Below are positions 24,934-33,513 of a stretch of 64,000 nt of DNA, piece by piece. The DNA is from Rubripirellula sp. (lineage in GTDB: Bacteria > Planctomycetota > Planctomycetia > Pirellulales > Pirellulaceae). Every line of letters begins with the position of its first letter. Position 1 is the first letter of the stretch. The notes beneath the pieces were generated by a model. It ran no database searches and had not been told where the DNA came from. It saw only the letters and a program-made list of their open reading frames with translations. The stretch is taken from contig JAAXJB010000096.1 of the NCBI GenBank assembly GCA_012270065.1, positions 70,707 to 134,706 on the forward strand, given 5' to 3'. Made by a program: the position numbers and the translations under genes.

Positions 24934-26334
24934 TCACATCGGGGCGATGCGAGCTGAGCCCATGTCGGTTGTCAGCACAACATGGGCATCAAACGCCTGC
25001 CGGATCAGTGTGTTTTTGATGTTCTGGTGCTCTGGTGAGTCCCACAGGTCATCGAATTCCCAGGGGTCCGCCGAAAGGTCATAAAGCTCGCCAAGTTGCT
25101 TGTCGTGATACATGCAAAGTTTGTGTTGTCGGGTGCGGAACATGGTCCCGAACGTGCCGCTGCCACCAGTGAAATGAGGGTCCAGGGCATCAAAGTACTC
25201 GGATCTCACAAATGCCCGATGCTCATCAACCGAAGCCTCCCCCCGCAGGATCGGCATCAGGCTTTTGCCTTGCATCTGGTCATGCCCCTGAACCCCGGTT
25301 GCTTCGAGCAGTGTCGATGACATGTCGAGCAATTCGACCAGTGCTTCACTCTTGAGGCCCTGTTGAAATTGGCCTGGCCACGAAAAAATCAGCGGCACTC
25401 GAACCAGTCCTTCATAGAATCTGCAGCCTTTGTACATCAATCCGTGATCGCCCAAGGCTTCACCATGATCACTGGTGAAAAGGATGATCGTGTTGTCGCG
25501 CTGCCCTGTCACTTCAAGAGCATTGAGAATCCGTGCCAGTTGATCATCGATTTGTGCGATCATCGCGTAATAAAGTGCCTGGACCCGATGCGCGTCATGT
25601 TCATCTGGGGTTCTGATTTCATCCTGAAAATCAAGTTCAGCAAGTTTTGTCTGCTGTTCCATGTCACTGGGGCGGAAGTGTGGGCCAGGCATGTCGTCGG
25701 GGTTAAACCGATCCGCATACGATTTGGGAGGGATGAATGGCGGGTGAGGGTCGTAGACATTCAGATTGAGCAGCCATGGCGAATCTTCATGCTGCCTTTT
25801 GCCGATGAAGTCGATCGCACATTCACTTGCCCAGGTTGTTTGATGCATTTCCGGGCAGACGCGTTCTGCGCTCTGCCTCATTGCATCAAGATCACCTCCC
25901 TGTTGGCGTACCCAGTCTGCGTAGTGATGTCCTTCAGCCCAGTCATCACGTGGCGCATGGCTGAATTGCCAGTAGTCGAAACCATCATCAATCCTCGGTT
26001 CGGTCCGGTGACCCGAACTCTGAAGGTGAAACTTGCCGATCATTCCGCAGTGATATCCGGCTTCTGCAATCAACTTGGTGATCACCGGATGCGTTGATGG
26101 AAAAGATTCGTTGCCGTTCCGCGTGTTATGTACACGTGAAGGATACATCCCGGTCATGAAACTGGACCGACTGGGGGTACAGATCGGACTCTGGCAATAG
26201 GCGTGTGTGAACGCAACCCCCTGCTCGACCAAGCCGTCAATCGTCGGTGTTCTTACGTGCGGGTTTCCCAACGCACCGATGGTGTCAAACCTTTGTTGGT
26301 CGGTGCAGTACCAGAGAATGTTGGGGCGTTTCAT
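24934..26334 (-). CDS. Sulfatase without signal peptide
   Basis: Encodes 466 residues. The core begins at residue 3 (MKRPNILWYCTDQQRFDTIG), leaving no room for a signal peptide, unlike the other sulfatases here. The active site ICTPSRSSFMTGMYPSR puts the formylglycine Cys at 52. IGKFHLQ and LFTSDHGEALGDHGLMYKG are typical of choline-sulfatase/iduronate-sulfatase relatives. It may act in the cytoplasm on imported sulfated sugars or choline sulfate. No in-frame ATG with a hydrophobic extension is seen upstream. Confidence 0.9.
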   Translation of the reverse strand: MKRPNILWYCTDQQRFDTIGALGNPHVRTPTIDGLVEQGVAFTHAYCQSPICTPSRSSFMTGMYPSRVHNTRNGNESFPSTHPVITKLIAEAGYHCGMIGKFHLQSSGHRTEPRIDDGFDYWQFSHAPRDDWAEGHHYADWVRQQGGDLDAMRQSAERVCPEMHQTTWASECAIDFIGKRQHEDSPWLLNLNVYDPHPPFIPPKSYADRFNPDDMPGPHFRPSDMEQQTKLAELDFQDEIRTPDEHDAHRVQALYYAMIAQIDDQLARILNALEVTGQRDNTIILFTSDHGEALGDHGLMYKGCRFYEGLVRVPLIFSWPGQFQQGLKSEALVELLDMSSTLLEATGVQGHDQMQGKSLMPILRGEASVDEHRAFVRSEYFDALDPHFTGGSGTFGTMFRTRQHKLCMYHDKQLGELYDLSADPWEFDDLWDSPEHQNIKNTLIRQAFDAHVVLTTDMGSARIAPM

Positions 26335-26714
26335 GCTGGACTTGTCTCGTATTGGTTCTGAGTTCAGTGGGCAGTCTGGTCGGAGGCAGAGTTGTTGAAT
26401 TTGGTGTGAGGCAACGTTGACAGTATGGAACGCAGCACACGGTTCTTTTTGCCGTGCAGGCTTGATTTGCCGGTCTTTTTAAGCCGTCTGGTGGTTTGTT
26501 ACCGCAGCTCGCTGGCGGGACTCCTTGGAAACGCTGCTTGAAAGTTGATGTTTTTGGAGATTGGCAAGCGTGCCGGGAAACGACCTGGGCTGCACTTGGA
26601 AACTTAAGGCATCGGACACGTTGCTGGCGGTGTCGGGTTGTTTCCGTTTCCGGTGACGTCGCTGCTGCTGAAAGCGGACAGGCTGTCGCAGCTTCAGAAT
26701 TGCGAGCAGCCAGC
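26335..26714. other. Intergenic region without recognised features
   Basis: This region lies between the cytoplasmic-type sulfatase (start at 26334) and the phosphatase (end at 26715), both on the minus strand. It should hold the sulfatase promoter. A 146-codon open frame across it lacks any family resemblance. A weak 5-bp hairpin (cacgg / ccgtg) near 26430-26450 is not followed by a usable T-run. Confidence 0.35.
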
Positions 26715-28001
26715 TCAGCGTTCAATTGCGGTCTCGTTCGCCGCGCGATTGTTCTGTTCCCGAAGTTGATTCATGGTTTCGATAATGGCCTGAGCCTGAC
26801 ACCGAATTGCACCTTTGGCATCCTTGGCTTCGAGGGCCTGGATGCCCCTCGCCTGGTACTTTTCAACTTTCTTCCATTCCATCATCCAGTTGTTCTGCCG
26901 TGAAGCGTCTTTCAGTGCTTGCACGGTTGCACCAAGACGCTGATAAAGCTCTGCATTTGGAGTGGCGTCGTAGCAGCGATAAGGGCCCTTGCCTCCCATG
27001 ATGACAGGTTCTTCCGGTTCGGGAGAGCGGTTGTTGATCAGCTGGAAGGTCGTAACGCCCGCGCAGATCAGTGTCAGCATGGTTGTCGTGATCATCACGC
27101 CCCAGTAACCGATCACCGCAGCAACGACGGTCGCGACCACGCTCAGAATCGTCGCGCCAATGAGCATCGGTAAAAGCTGGTTTGAGCTTTGGTCCCGCTT
27201 TTTTCTGGGTGGTTGTCCGCCACCTGTCGTATCGGAAGATTTCACCCTGACAATAATCACGGTTGTGTTGTCGGGGCCGCCACGCAGATTGCTCAAGTCA
27301 ACCAGTACCCGTGTTGCGAGTTCTTCGGGCAGACAGTCGATCAGGGCACCGATCTCCGCGTCCTCGACGAGTCCTGTCAGACCATCGCTGCACAGCAGGA
27401 ATGTGTCGCCGGGTTCAAGCGGAAAGGGGCCCTCGATATCGATGTCGACTTCCGGATTCGGGCCAAGTGATCTGGTGATCACGTTCTTCGGAATCGACTT
27501 GCCCCAGATGCTGGTGTCGATGTGCCCACTCGCTTCCATCTCCCAGACCAGTGAGTGGTCGAAGGTAAGCTGTTCAAAGTTTCCTTTTCGCAAGCGATAA
27601 ACGCGTGAGTCGCCAACATGGCCCACCAACGCTCCTTCGGGAACCAGAGCAAGTGAACATGCAGTCGTTCCCATGTTGTGGAACTCGGGATTGCTTTGCC
27701 CGCGTTGGTGAATTTCCGAGTTGGCCTTGGCGACTGCTTTTCTCAAAGCCTCGGCGGGTTTCTCTTCCGTGTTTCGGAAGTAGTGCATTGCGATCTGATC
27801 GGTTGCGATTTTACTGGCCAGTTCACCAGCTGCGTGGGCACCCATCCCATCGGCGACGACAAACAGATGACCTCTCGTCCAGTATCTCTCCTCAGTTTTG
27901 GCAGGCAGACTCACCATCGAATCCTGATTGTTCGCACGACGCATACCTACATCGGTGAGTTCGGCGAAAGCGATTCCGGGATTCCAGCGGTCCGACACCA
28001 A
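26715..28001 (-). CDS. PP2C-family Ser/Thr phosphatase with membrane segments
   Basis: Encodes 428 residues. The N-terminal 250 residues are a complete PPM/PP2C domain with its metal aspartates: RRANNQDS (D27), VVADGMGAHAAGE, LLCSDGLTG and GGPDNTTVIIV. A basic linker (PPRKKRDQSSN) leads to two adjacent hydrophobic helices (LLPMLIGATILSVVATVVAA and MITTTMLTLICAGV), then a soluble helical tail of about 110 residues. Such phosphatases reverse Ser/Thr kinase signalling; the kinase at 52.8-54.6 kb is one possible but unproven partner. It is divergent from the aldehyde dehydrogenase operon, and a 12-bp palindrome lies 67 bases upstream of its start. Confidence 0.9.
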   Translation of the reverse strand: MVSDRWNPGIAFAELTDVGMRRANNQDSMVSLPAKTEERYWTRGHLFVVADGMGAHAAGELASKIATDQIAMHYFRNTEEKPAEALRKAVAKANSEIHQRGQSNPEFHNMGTTACSLALVPEGALVGHVGDSRVYRLRKGNFEQLTFDHSLVWEMEASGHIDTSIWGKSIPKNVITRSLGPNPEVDIDIEGPFPLEPGDTFLLCSDGLTGLVEDAEIGALIDCLPEELATRVLVDLSNLRGGPDNTTVIIVRVKSSDTTGGGQPPRKKRDQSSNQLLPMLIGATILSVVATVVAAVIGYWGVMITTTMLTLICAGVTTFQLINNRSPEPEEPVIMGGKGPYRCYDATPNAELYQRLGATVQALKDASRQNNWMMEWKKVEKYQARGIQALEAKDAKGAIRCQAQAIIETMNQLREQNNRAANETAIER

Positions 28002-28574
28002 TAAAACTCTTGCGACAGGTCAAAAACAGGTGAGAAATAGAAGGATGCGGGAGAGCTTGATGGTGCATCTCAGCTGAGAGCGATCAACCTCGGGCACGGC
28101 AATGGACGGTTGGCAACAGCTTCGATTTGACACGATTCAACCGGAAATAACCGCCTTGTGCAAGTATAACCACCTTGTTCTATCTGCGGTGGGGGGGGAC
28201 AGATAACTCTGCGATAAGCGAGGACATAATCAATTTGAGGGACGCAAAGTCGGCTCGATCGTCCCATTTCTACTGGAAACGTTCAGGAGAAAGCCTTTTT
28301 GAGCCGCTTCGTGGTGATCGCCTGCGGTTGGGATCGGCACGCAATCACCGCGATTGTGTACAAAACCATACTGATTCACGCTTCGCTGCCATTCGGGAGG
28401 CATTCCATGGGTGCAGGAATGGTGTCAAACTGCGATTCGGCGGTAACATGATGCCGGGGAAGTGCGCCAGGCAAGTGAGGTCGGGACGGGCGTTCGGGAT
28501 CTGGGTGAGTGTTTGCCGCGGCATGCAGAAAGGGCGTGAGGCGACGCCAGCTTGGTAAAAAAGAATCTTACGGA
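28002..28574. other. Divergent intergenic region with a 12-bp palindrome
   Basis: About 570 bases between the phosphatase (minus) and the aldehyde dehydrogenase (plus). It contains a perfect palindrome, tctcagctgaga, at 28068-28079, and a run of eight G at 28191-28198. Open frames across it have no family resemblance. No RNA gene is recognised. The space is enough for two promoters and an operator. Confidence 0.45.
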
Positions 28575-30056
28575 ATGAATAGTCAATCCAACGATTGGAA
28601 GTCGCGACCGATTCAGGAGCGATGCCGCGTCATCGGCAGGGTTGCGGCCGAGATCTCCATGCGTGCAACGGAATTGACGGAACTTTCCCGTACCGAGCAG
28701 CGGCTTGATCCTGTTGAGACCATCACTGCCGAACTGCTGCCGACGTGCAGTGCTCTGCGATACATTGCTCGGCACGGCAGCCGCGTTCTGAAGACGAGGT
28801 CTTACAACGCCTGGGGACGCCCAGGCTGGTTGTGGGGGGTTCGTAGTCGTGTCTGCCGAAAGCCGCTCGGCAAGGTGCTGGTGCTCGGCACCTGGAACTA
28901 TCCTGTCTTTCTGCCGGGGGTTCAGGCTGCCCAGGCTTTGGCGGCCGGTAATTCGGTTCTGTTGAAGCCTGCGGCAGGATGCGAGCAGGTAACTGCCTGT
29001 CTTCTCAAAGCATTTCATGAGGCTGGTGTTCCTCGCTCCTGTTTGCAGCTTCTGCCGTCGGATACGGAGGCAGCGGTAGCTGCGATCGAGCGGGGAGTAG
29101 ATCTCATCGTATTGACCGGAGCCTCGGAGACGGGGCGAAAAGTGCTTCGCCAGGCTGCCGGGACATTGACACCGGCGATCATGGAACTGAGTGGCTGCGA
29201 TGCTGTGATTGTTCTGCCGAACGCCAACCTGGAACGCGTTGCTGATTGCGTGATCTTCGGTCTTGGATTCAATGGTGGGGCTACCTGCATCGCTCCGCGA
29301 CGCATCATTGCTGAGCCGCGGGAAGCAGATTTGTTGAAAGAACGACTCCTTGACCGCTTGGCTCAGGCGGCCCCTGCAGTCGTACATCCTGCTGCTCGGG
29401 AAGCAGTTGCTTCGCAAGTCTGCCACGCTCTGGCAGGTGGCGCGGTAGATGTGATGGGAAACTTCAGAGAGCAAGACTTAAGGAAATCCGGTCAGATGCG
29501 ACCTCTGCTTCTGGACGGTGTGAAGCCGGAAGATGGCATTGCATCGGCCGATTTATTTGCACCAGTGACCAGTCTGATGCGGGTGTCGGAAATCTGCGAA
29601 GCGGTTCAGATTGTCAATCAATGTCCGTACCGGCTGGCAGCTTCGGTATTTGGGGCAGAAAAAGAGGCCGGTGCGGTCGCCACGCAGCTCGACGTGGGCA
29701 CGGTGTGTATCAATGACTTGATCGTCCCGACAGCTGACCCGCGGCTACCTTTCGGCGGGCGAGGTGAAAGTGGTTTTGGGGTCACGCGGGGTGAAGCTGG
29801 CCTGTTGGCAATGACTGTGCCGGCTACAGTCAGCCGAAGAGTCGGGAAATTTGCTCCACATCTGCAACCCCGCCAATCGACGGATGCCCAAACCTTGCTC
29901 GGTGCGCTACAACTACTACATGCAGGGACTTTCAAGGGACGCTGGCAAGGATTCAGAACCATGGTGGCGGCGTTCAGGGACACAAAAGCCGTTGCCGCAG
30001 AACAAGAAAGTCGCGAAACTGTGGTTTCATCTCAGGAGAAGGATAGAAAATCATGA
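28575..30056 (+). CDS. Aldehyde dehydrogenase, probably of carotenoid synthesis
   Basis: Encodes 493 residues. The ATG at 28575 is preferred to an upstream alternative because family similarity starts soon after it. NAD(P)-dependent aldehyde dehydrogenase residues are visible: Asn108 in GTWNYP, Lys131 in LLKPA, general-base Glu204 in MELSG and the catalytic Cys238 in GFNGGATCIAPRR. The last codon and stop overlap the next gene by four bases (atga), so they form one operon with the desaturase. In C30 carotenoid pathways such an enzyme oxidises a terminal aldehyde to the acid. That assignment rests on the neighbour and is inference. Confidence 0.88.
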   Translation: MNSQSNDWKSRPIQERCRVIGRVAAEISMRATELTELSRTEQRLDPVETITAELLPTCSALRYIARHGSRVLKTRSYNAWGRPGWLWGVRSRVCRKPLGKVLVLGTWNYPVFLPGVQAAQALAAGNSVLLKPAAGCEQVTACLLKAFHEAGVPRSCLQLLPSDTEAAVAAIERGVDLIVLTGASETGRKVLRQAAGTLTPAIMELSGCDAVIVLPNANLERVADCVIFGLGFNGGATCIAPRRIIAEPREADLLKERLLDRLAQAAPAVVHPAAREAVASQVCHALAGGAVDVMGNFREQDLRKSGQMRPLLLDGVKPEDGIASADLFAPVTSLMRVSEICEAVQIVNQCPYRLAASVFGAEKEAGAVATQLDVGTVCINDLIVPTADPRLPFGGRGESGFGVTRGEAGLLAMTVPATVSRRVGKFAPHLQPRQSTDAQTLLGALQLLHAGTFKGRWQGFRTMVAAFRDTKAVAAEQESRETVVSSQEKDRKS

Positions 30057-31618
30057 TTGCACCTGATCGTAAGCAATCCCACATTGTTGTGATTGGAAGT
30101 GGGTTGGCTGGCTTGTCTTCGGCCTGTGTGCTCGCCGCACGTGGGCATCGCGTCACCGTGCTCGAGAAAAATGACTGGTTCGGTGGAAAAGCGGCCGTGC
30201 ATCGTGAGCAGGGTTATCGGTTCGACATGGGACCGACGATTTTGACGCTGCCCGGCGTCTTGCGGCGTGTTTTTGAAGAGGCGGGGAAAAAACTGGAAGA
30301 TTATATCGAGATGGTGCGATTGGACCCGCAGTGGCGCTGTTTCTTTGAAGGAGACCAGGCCAAAGGTGAGGAAAACACTGTTCTGGATCTGGTCTCAAAT
30401 ACCGATCAAATGGTCGACAATATCGACCGACTTACCAAGTCATCTCATAATGGTGAAGGCTATCGGCGATTCCTCGAGATGAGTGATGGGTTGCATGATG
30501 TCTCCAAACGATTCTTCTTCTGGAAGAGCGTCGGTGGTATTTCTGACACCATGGATGTAGCTGGTTCTTTCTCAGCCGCAGTCCTCAAAGACGTGTTGTC
30601 TTTACGGATGGGGCAGAGTGTCGCATCTGTGGTGAGAAAGCACGTGCCCGATCATCGCGTGGCGCAGATGATGGATCACTTCACACAGTACGTGGGTTCA
30701 TCACCCTACTCGTCGCCCGCGGTTCTGTGCGGAATTGCCCACATGCAGACGGAAGAGGGGATCTGGTATCCGATTGGCGGCACTCGCGCCGTTCCCGAAG
30801 CACTCGGGCGACTTGCGGGGGAACTTGGCGTCGAGATCCGATGTGGGGTTGATGTTATGAAAATCAACACCTCGGGCAAAAACGTTACCGGAGTTGTCAC
30901 GGCTGGCGGAGAAGAAATCAGCTGCGACGCTGTGGTGAGTAACTGTGACGCGATCCGGACCTACCGCGAGTTGCTCGGCGAAACGCCACAGGCCGCCAAA
31001 TTCCACAAGAAAGATTACGAGCCGGCATGCAGCGGCGTCGTTCTTTACCTTGGCTTGGACAGGCGGTTCGATCAGTTGTTGCATCACAATTTCGTATTCT
31101 CGCGAGATCCGGAAGAAGAGTTTGATTACATCTACAAACGTGGGGAGCCTGCCCCGGATCCCAGCGCCTATGTCTGTGCCCCTGCGATCAGCGAATCACA
31201 AGTGGCACCAGAAGGTGGTGAAGCGCTCTACATTCTGGTACACACTCCCTACATGCGTCCCAACCACAACTGGAAGGAAATGTTACCCAAGTACCGTGAG
31301 GTGATCCTCGACAAGTTGGAACGGACTGCAGGCATGAGCGGAATTCGTGATTCGATCAAGTGCGAATCATCATTGACTCCGGAGGGCATCCACAATCGGT
31401 ATCGCGTCCTCAACGGCGCCATTTACGGCCTGGCAAGTCATGGCAAGTATCTGGGGGCGTTCAAGCCTGCTAACCGGCGCAAGGACTTGAATGGGCTTTA
31501 TCTGGCCGGCGGTGCGGCGCATCCTGGCCCCGGCATGCCGATGGTCCTGATGAGCGGTTGGATTGCTGCAGATTCGCTTGATTCCGACGCAAAATCAGGA
31601 AAACTGACAACGGTTTAG
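30053..31618 (+). CDS. Phytoene desaturase-family (CrtI/CrtN/CrtP-like) flavoprotein
   Basis: Encodes 521 residues. An N-terminal dinucleotide-binding fold (VVIGSGLAGLSSACVLAARG, then EKNDWFGGKAA) and the C-terminal GLYLAGGAAHPGPGMPMVLM motif identify the carotenoid desaturase/oxidase family. It uses FAD and would desaturate or oxidise a carotenoid precursor at the membrane. CrtI-like C40 desaturases cannot be separated by eye from CrtN/CrtP-like C30 enzymes. The translationally coupled aldehyde dehydrogenase favours a C30 pathway ending in an acid. No phytoene or squalene synthase gene lies in the window. Confidence 0.9.
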   Translation: MIAPDRKQSHIVVIGSGLAGLSSACVLAARGHRVTVLEKNDWFGGKAAVHREQGYRFDMGPTILTLPGVLRRVFEEAGKKLEDYIEMVRLDPQWRCFFEGDQAKGEENTVLDLVSNTDQMVDNIDRLTKSSHNGEGYRRFLEMSDGLHDVSKRFFFWKSVGGISDTMDVAGSFSAAVLKDVLSLRMGQSVASVVRKHVPDHRVAQMMDHFTQYVGSSPYSSPAVLCGIAHMQTEEGIWYPIGGTRAVPEALGRLAGELGVEIRCGVDVMKINTSGKNVTGVVTAGGEEISCDAVVSNCDAIRTYRELLGETPQAAKFHKKDYEPACSGVVLYLGLDRRFDQLLHHNFVFSRDPEEEFDYIYKRGEPAPDPSAYVCAPAISESQVAPEGGEALYILVHTPYMRPNHNWKEMLPKYREVILDKLERTAGMSGIRDSIKCESSLTPEGIHNRYRVLNGAIYGLASHGKYLGAFKPANRRKDLNGLYLAGGAAHPGPGMPMVLMSGWIAADSLDSDAKSGKLTTV

Positions 31619-32207
31619 CATGCCTTGAAACGGTCTGGCACCAGACCCAGCAAGGATGACTCGCCTTTCCTTTCGCGGCACATCACCTGCGAGGTGACTT
31701 GATCGGGGCGTCTGCCGGGCCGGGTATCACGTCAAGAACATCAAGATGGGCGGAAGGAAGATGCGGCCATCGTCTGGTAATCGGCATGGTCTTGGGCCGG
31801 ACTTGCTACTTCCGCAAACCGGATTTGACGTAACCCACGATTTGACGGGAGCGTTTTGACGTCAGCACGGTTCTCAGCAGCTGACGTTTGACATGGAAAT
31901 TCGTGAGCTTGAAAATCTCTGAGCTTGAAACCGGCAAAGATGGTGGCAAATGCCGTTCGCATGCCGACATTTGTCTTCTTTTGACGGCGGTACACGTCTT
32001 TCTTCAGTGTGTTCTTGTCATTTGTGATTGTGGTCAGTTTCCGCGGCATCGCAGGAGGCAGGCAAGCATCAATCCTCGCGGTGTGTGATGCAGGTTGTCG
32101 AAGCATTGGCTTTCCGGGCTTGCCGCTCTCGCATAATGCATCGCCTGAAAGGGCAACCAGCGAAACCGCTCGCTCGGGAACAGAAAATAATTTTCACAGA
32201 GGATGGC
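31619..32207. other. Intergenic region with a 16-bp duplication
   Basis: About 590 bases between the desaturase and the fasciclin gene. It contains a 6-bp hairpin (tcacct-gcg-aggtga) near 31686-31700 without a T-run, and a tandem pair, gtgagcttgaaaatct / ctgagcttgaaaccgg, at 31903-31934. A 121-codon minus-strand frame here has no recognisable family. The fasciclin promoter is expected in the last 200 bases. Confidence 0.45.
31903..31934. repeat. 16-bp tandem duplication
   Basis: gtgagcttgaaaatct is followed directly by ctgagcttgaaaccgg; 12 of 16 positions match. It belongs to the set of short intergenic duplications found through the window. Confidence 0.65.
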
Positions 32208-33353
32208 ATGGTTATGAGAAAGTTGATCACTTGTGTGACTGCAGCCGCAGCGGTTGCATTCATCGCTCCTTCGCTCAGAGCGGCAGACATTGTCGACACC
32301 GCAGTGAAGGCAGGGAATTTCAAAACATTGGCCGCCGCTCTCGGGGCTGCTGACCTGGTCGAAACGCTCAAGGGCAAGGGACCATTCACCGTTTTCGCAC
32401 CGACCGATGATGCGTTCAAGAAACTGCCAGAAGGAACAGTCGCTGGCCTGTTGAAGCCGGAGAACAAAGGAACACTCACTGGTATCCTCACCTACCACGT
32501 GGTCCCGGGTTCAGTGAAGGCCAAGCAGGTGGTGAAGCTTTCCGGTGCCACTACGGTAAACGGACAGCGGGTCGACATCAAAGCCGATGATTCCGGGGTC
32601 ACTGTTGATGGTGCCAAAGTCGTCACGACTGACATCGTTTGCGACAACGGCGTGATTCACGTGATCGACTCCGTCATTTTGCCCGCAGACAAAACCATTC
32701 CGGAAACAGCCACGGCTGCTGGTTCTTTCACTACGTTGCTGGCTGCCGTGGGAGCGGCAGGGCTTGCCGAAACGCTCGGTTCGAAAGGTCCGTTTACCGT
32801 GTTTGCTCCAACCGACGAGGCTTTTGGTGCCTTGCCCGCCGGAACGATCGACACCCTGCTGAAGCCGGAGAACAAGCAGAAACTTGTCGATATCCTGACC
32901 TACCATGTCGTACCCGGGCGAGTTTACTCCGATCAGGCTGTCGCCGCGAAGAACGCAAAGACGCTGCAGGGAACAACGATCGCTATCGCTGCGACCGAGA
33001 GCGGTGCGAGCGTCAATAACGCGAAACTGCTGACGACTGACTTGGATGCTTCCAACGGTGTCATTCACGTCATTGATCGTGTGCTTTTGCCAACGGGCAA
33101 GAAGGCGGATGCCAAGAAAATGATCTTTGATGCAATCTCGACTGGCGTGCCGATGTACAACGCTGGGCACCATGCGGCTTGTGCAAGCCTGTACCAGAAG
33201 ACGATGGAAGAGGTCATGGCGACGACGACGGACTCGGAAATGCGGGCACACATGAAAATGGTGCTCACAGCAGCAAAGCATACGACATGCCCGATGGAAC
33301 GCGCATGGACTCTTCGTCGTGGCATGGATCAGATGTACGTGCGGTTGCCGTAG
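32208..33353 (+). CDS. Secreted two-domain fasciclin (FAS1) protein
   Basis: Encodes 381 residues. The ATG at 32208 (or the one two codons later) follows an agagga ribosome site and precedes a signal peptide ending near SLRAAD. Two FAS1 domains occupy about 26-160 and 165-297, each with the H1 block TVFAPTD-AF and the H2 block NGVIHVID. The two copies are highly alike, pointing to internal duplication. Residues 300-381 form an extra helical domain ([18 protein letters not shown], then [17 protein letters not shown]) with two cysteines, absent from standard FAS1 proteins. FAS1 domains mediate adhesion, so a cell-surface or matrix role is likely. Confidence 0.9.
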   Translation: MVMRKLITCVTAAAAVAFIAPSLRAADIVDTAVKAGNFKTLAAALGAADLVETLKGKGPFTVFAPTDDAFKKLPEGTVAGLLKPENKGTLTGILTYHVVPGSVKAKQVVKLSGATTVNGQRVDIKADDSGVTVDGAKVVTTDIVCDNGVIHVIDSVILPADKTIPETATAAGSFTTLLAAVGAAGLAETLGSKGPFTVFAPTDEAFGALPAGTIDTLLKPENKQKLVDILTYHVVPGRVYSDQAVAAKNAKTLQGTTIAIAATESGASVNNAKLLTTDLDASNGVIHVIDRVLLPTGKKADAKKMIFDAISTGVPMYNAGHHAACASLYQKTMEEVMATTTDSEMRAHMKMVLTAAKHTTCPMERAWTLRRGMDQMYVRLP

Positions 33354-33410
33354 GTTCAATAACCACCCTTGGCGAAGCCAGACGCTGCTGAGCCAGATTG
33401 TGACGTCTAC

Positions 33411-33443
33411 AACTGCGGCTCCTTTGGGAGTCGCAGTTTTTTT
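33411..33443 (+). terminator. Rho-independent terminator of the fasciclin gene
   Basis: aactgcggctcc and ggagtcgcagtt form a 12-bp stem (one G-T pair) with a four-base loop, followed directly by a run of T. It lies 57 bases past the fasciclin stop and 70 bases before the end of the convergent beta-helix gene. Confidence 0.92.
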
Positions 33444-33513
33444 ATGCGTTGCTGAAAGCATGATGCTGCTACATCGGCAGCAACCACAGCCAGCCTTTTG
33501 TTTGGCCGCTGTT

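Noticed and set aside
26285-26725. 146-codon minus-strand frame between sulfatase and phosphatase
   Set aside because: It overlaps both neighbours at its ends, and no ribosome site or family resemblance is seen.
28425-29474. Antisense frame of 349 codons opposite the aldehyde dehydrogenase
   Set aside because: The aldehyde dehydrogenase has complete catalytic motifs; the opposite frame has none.
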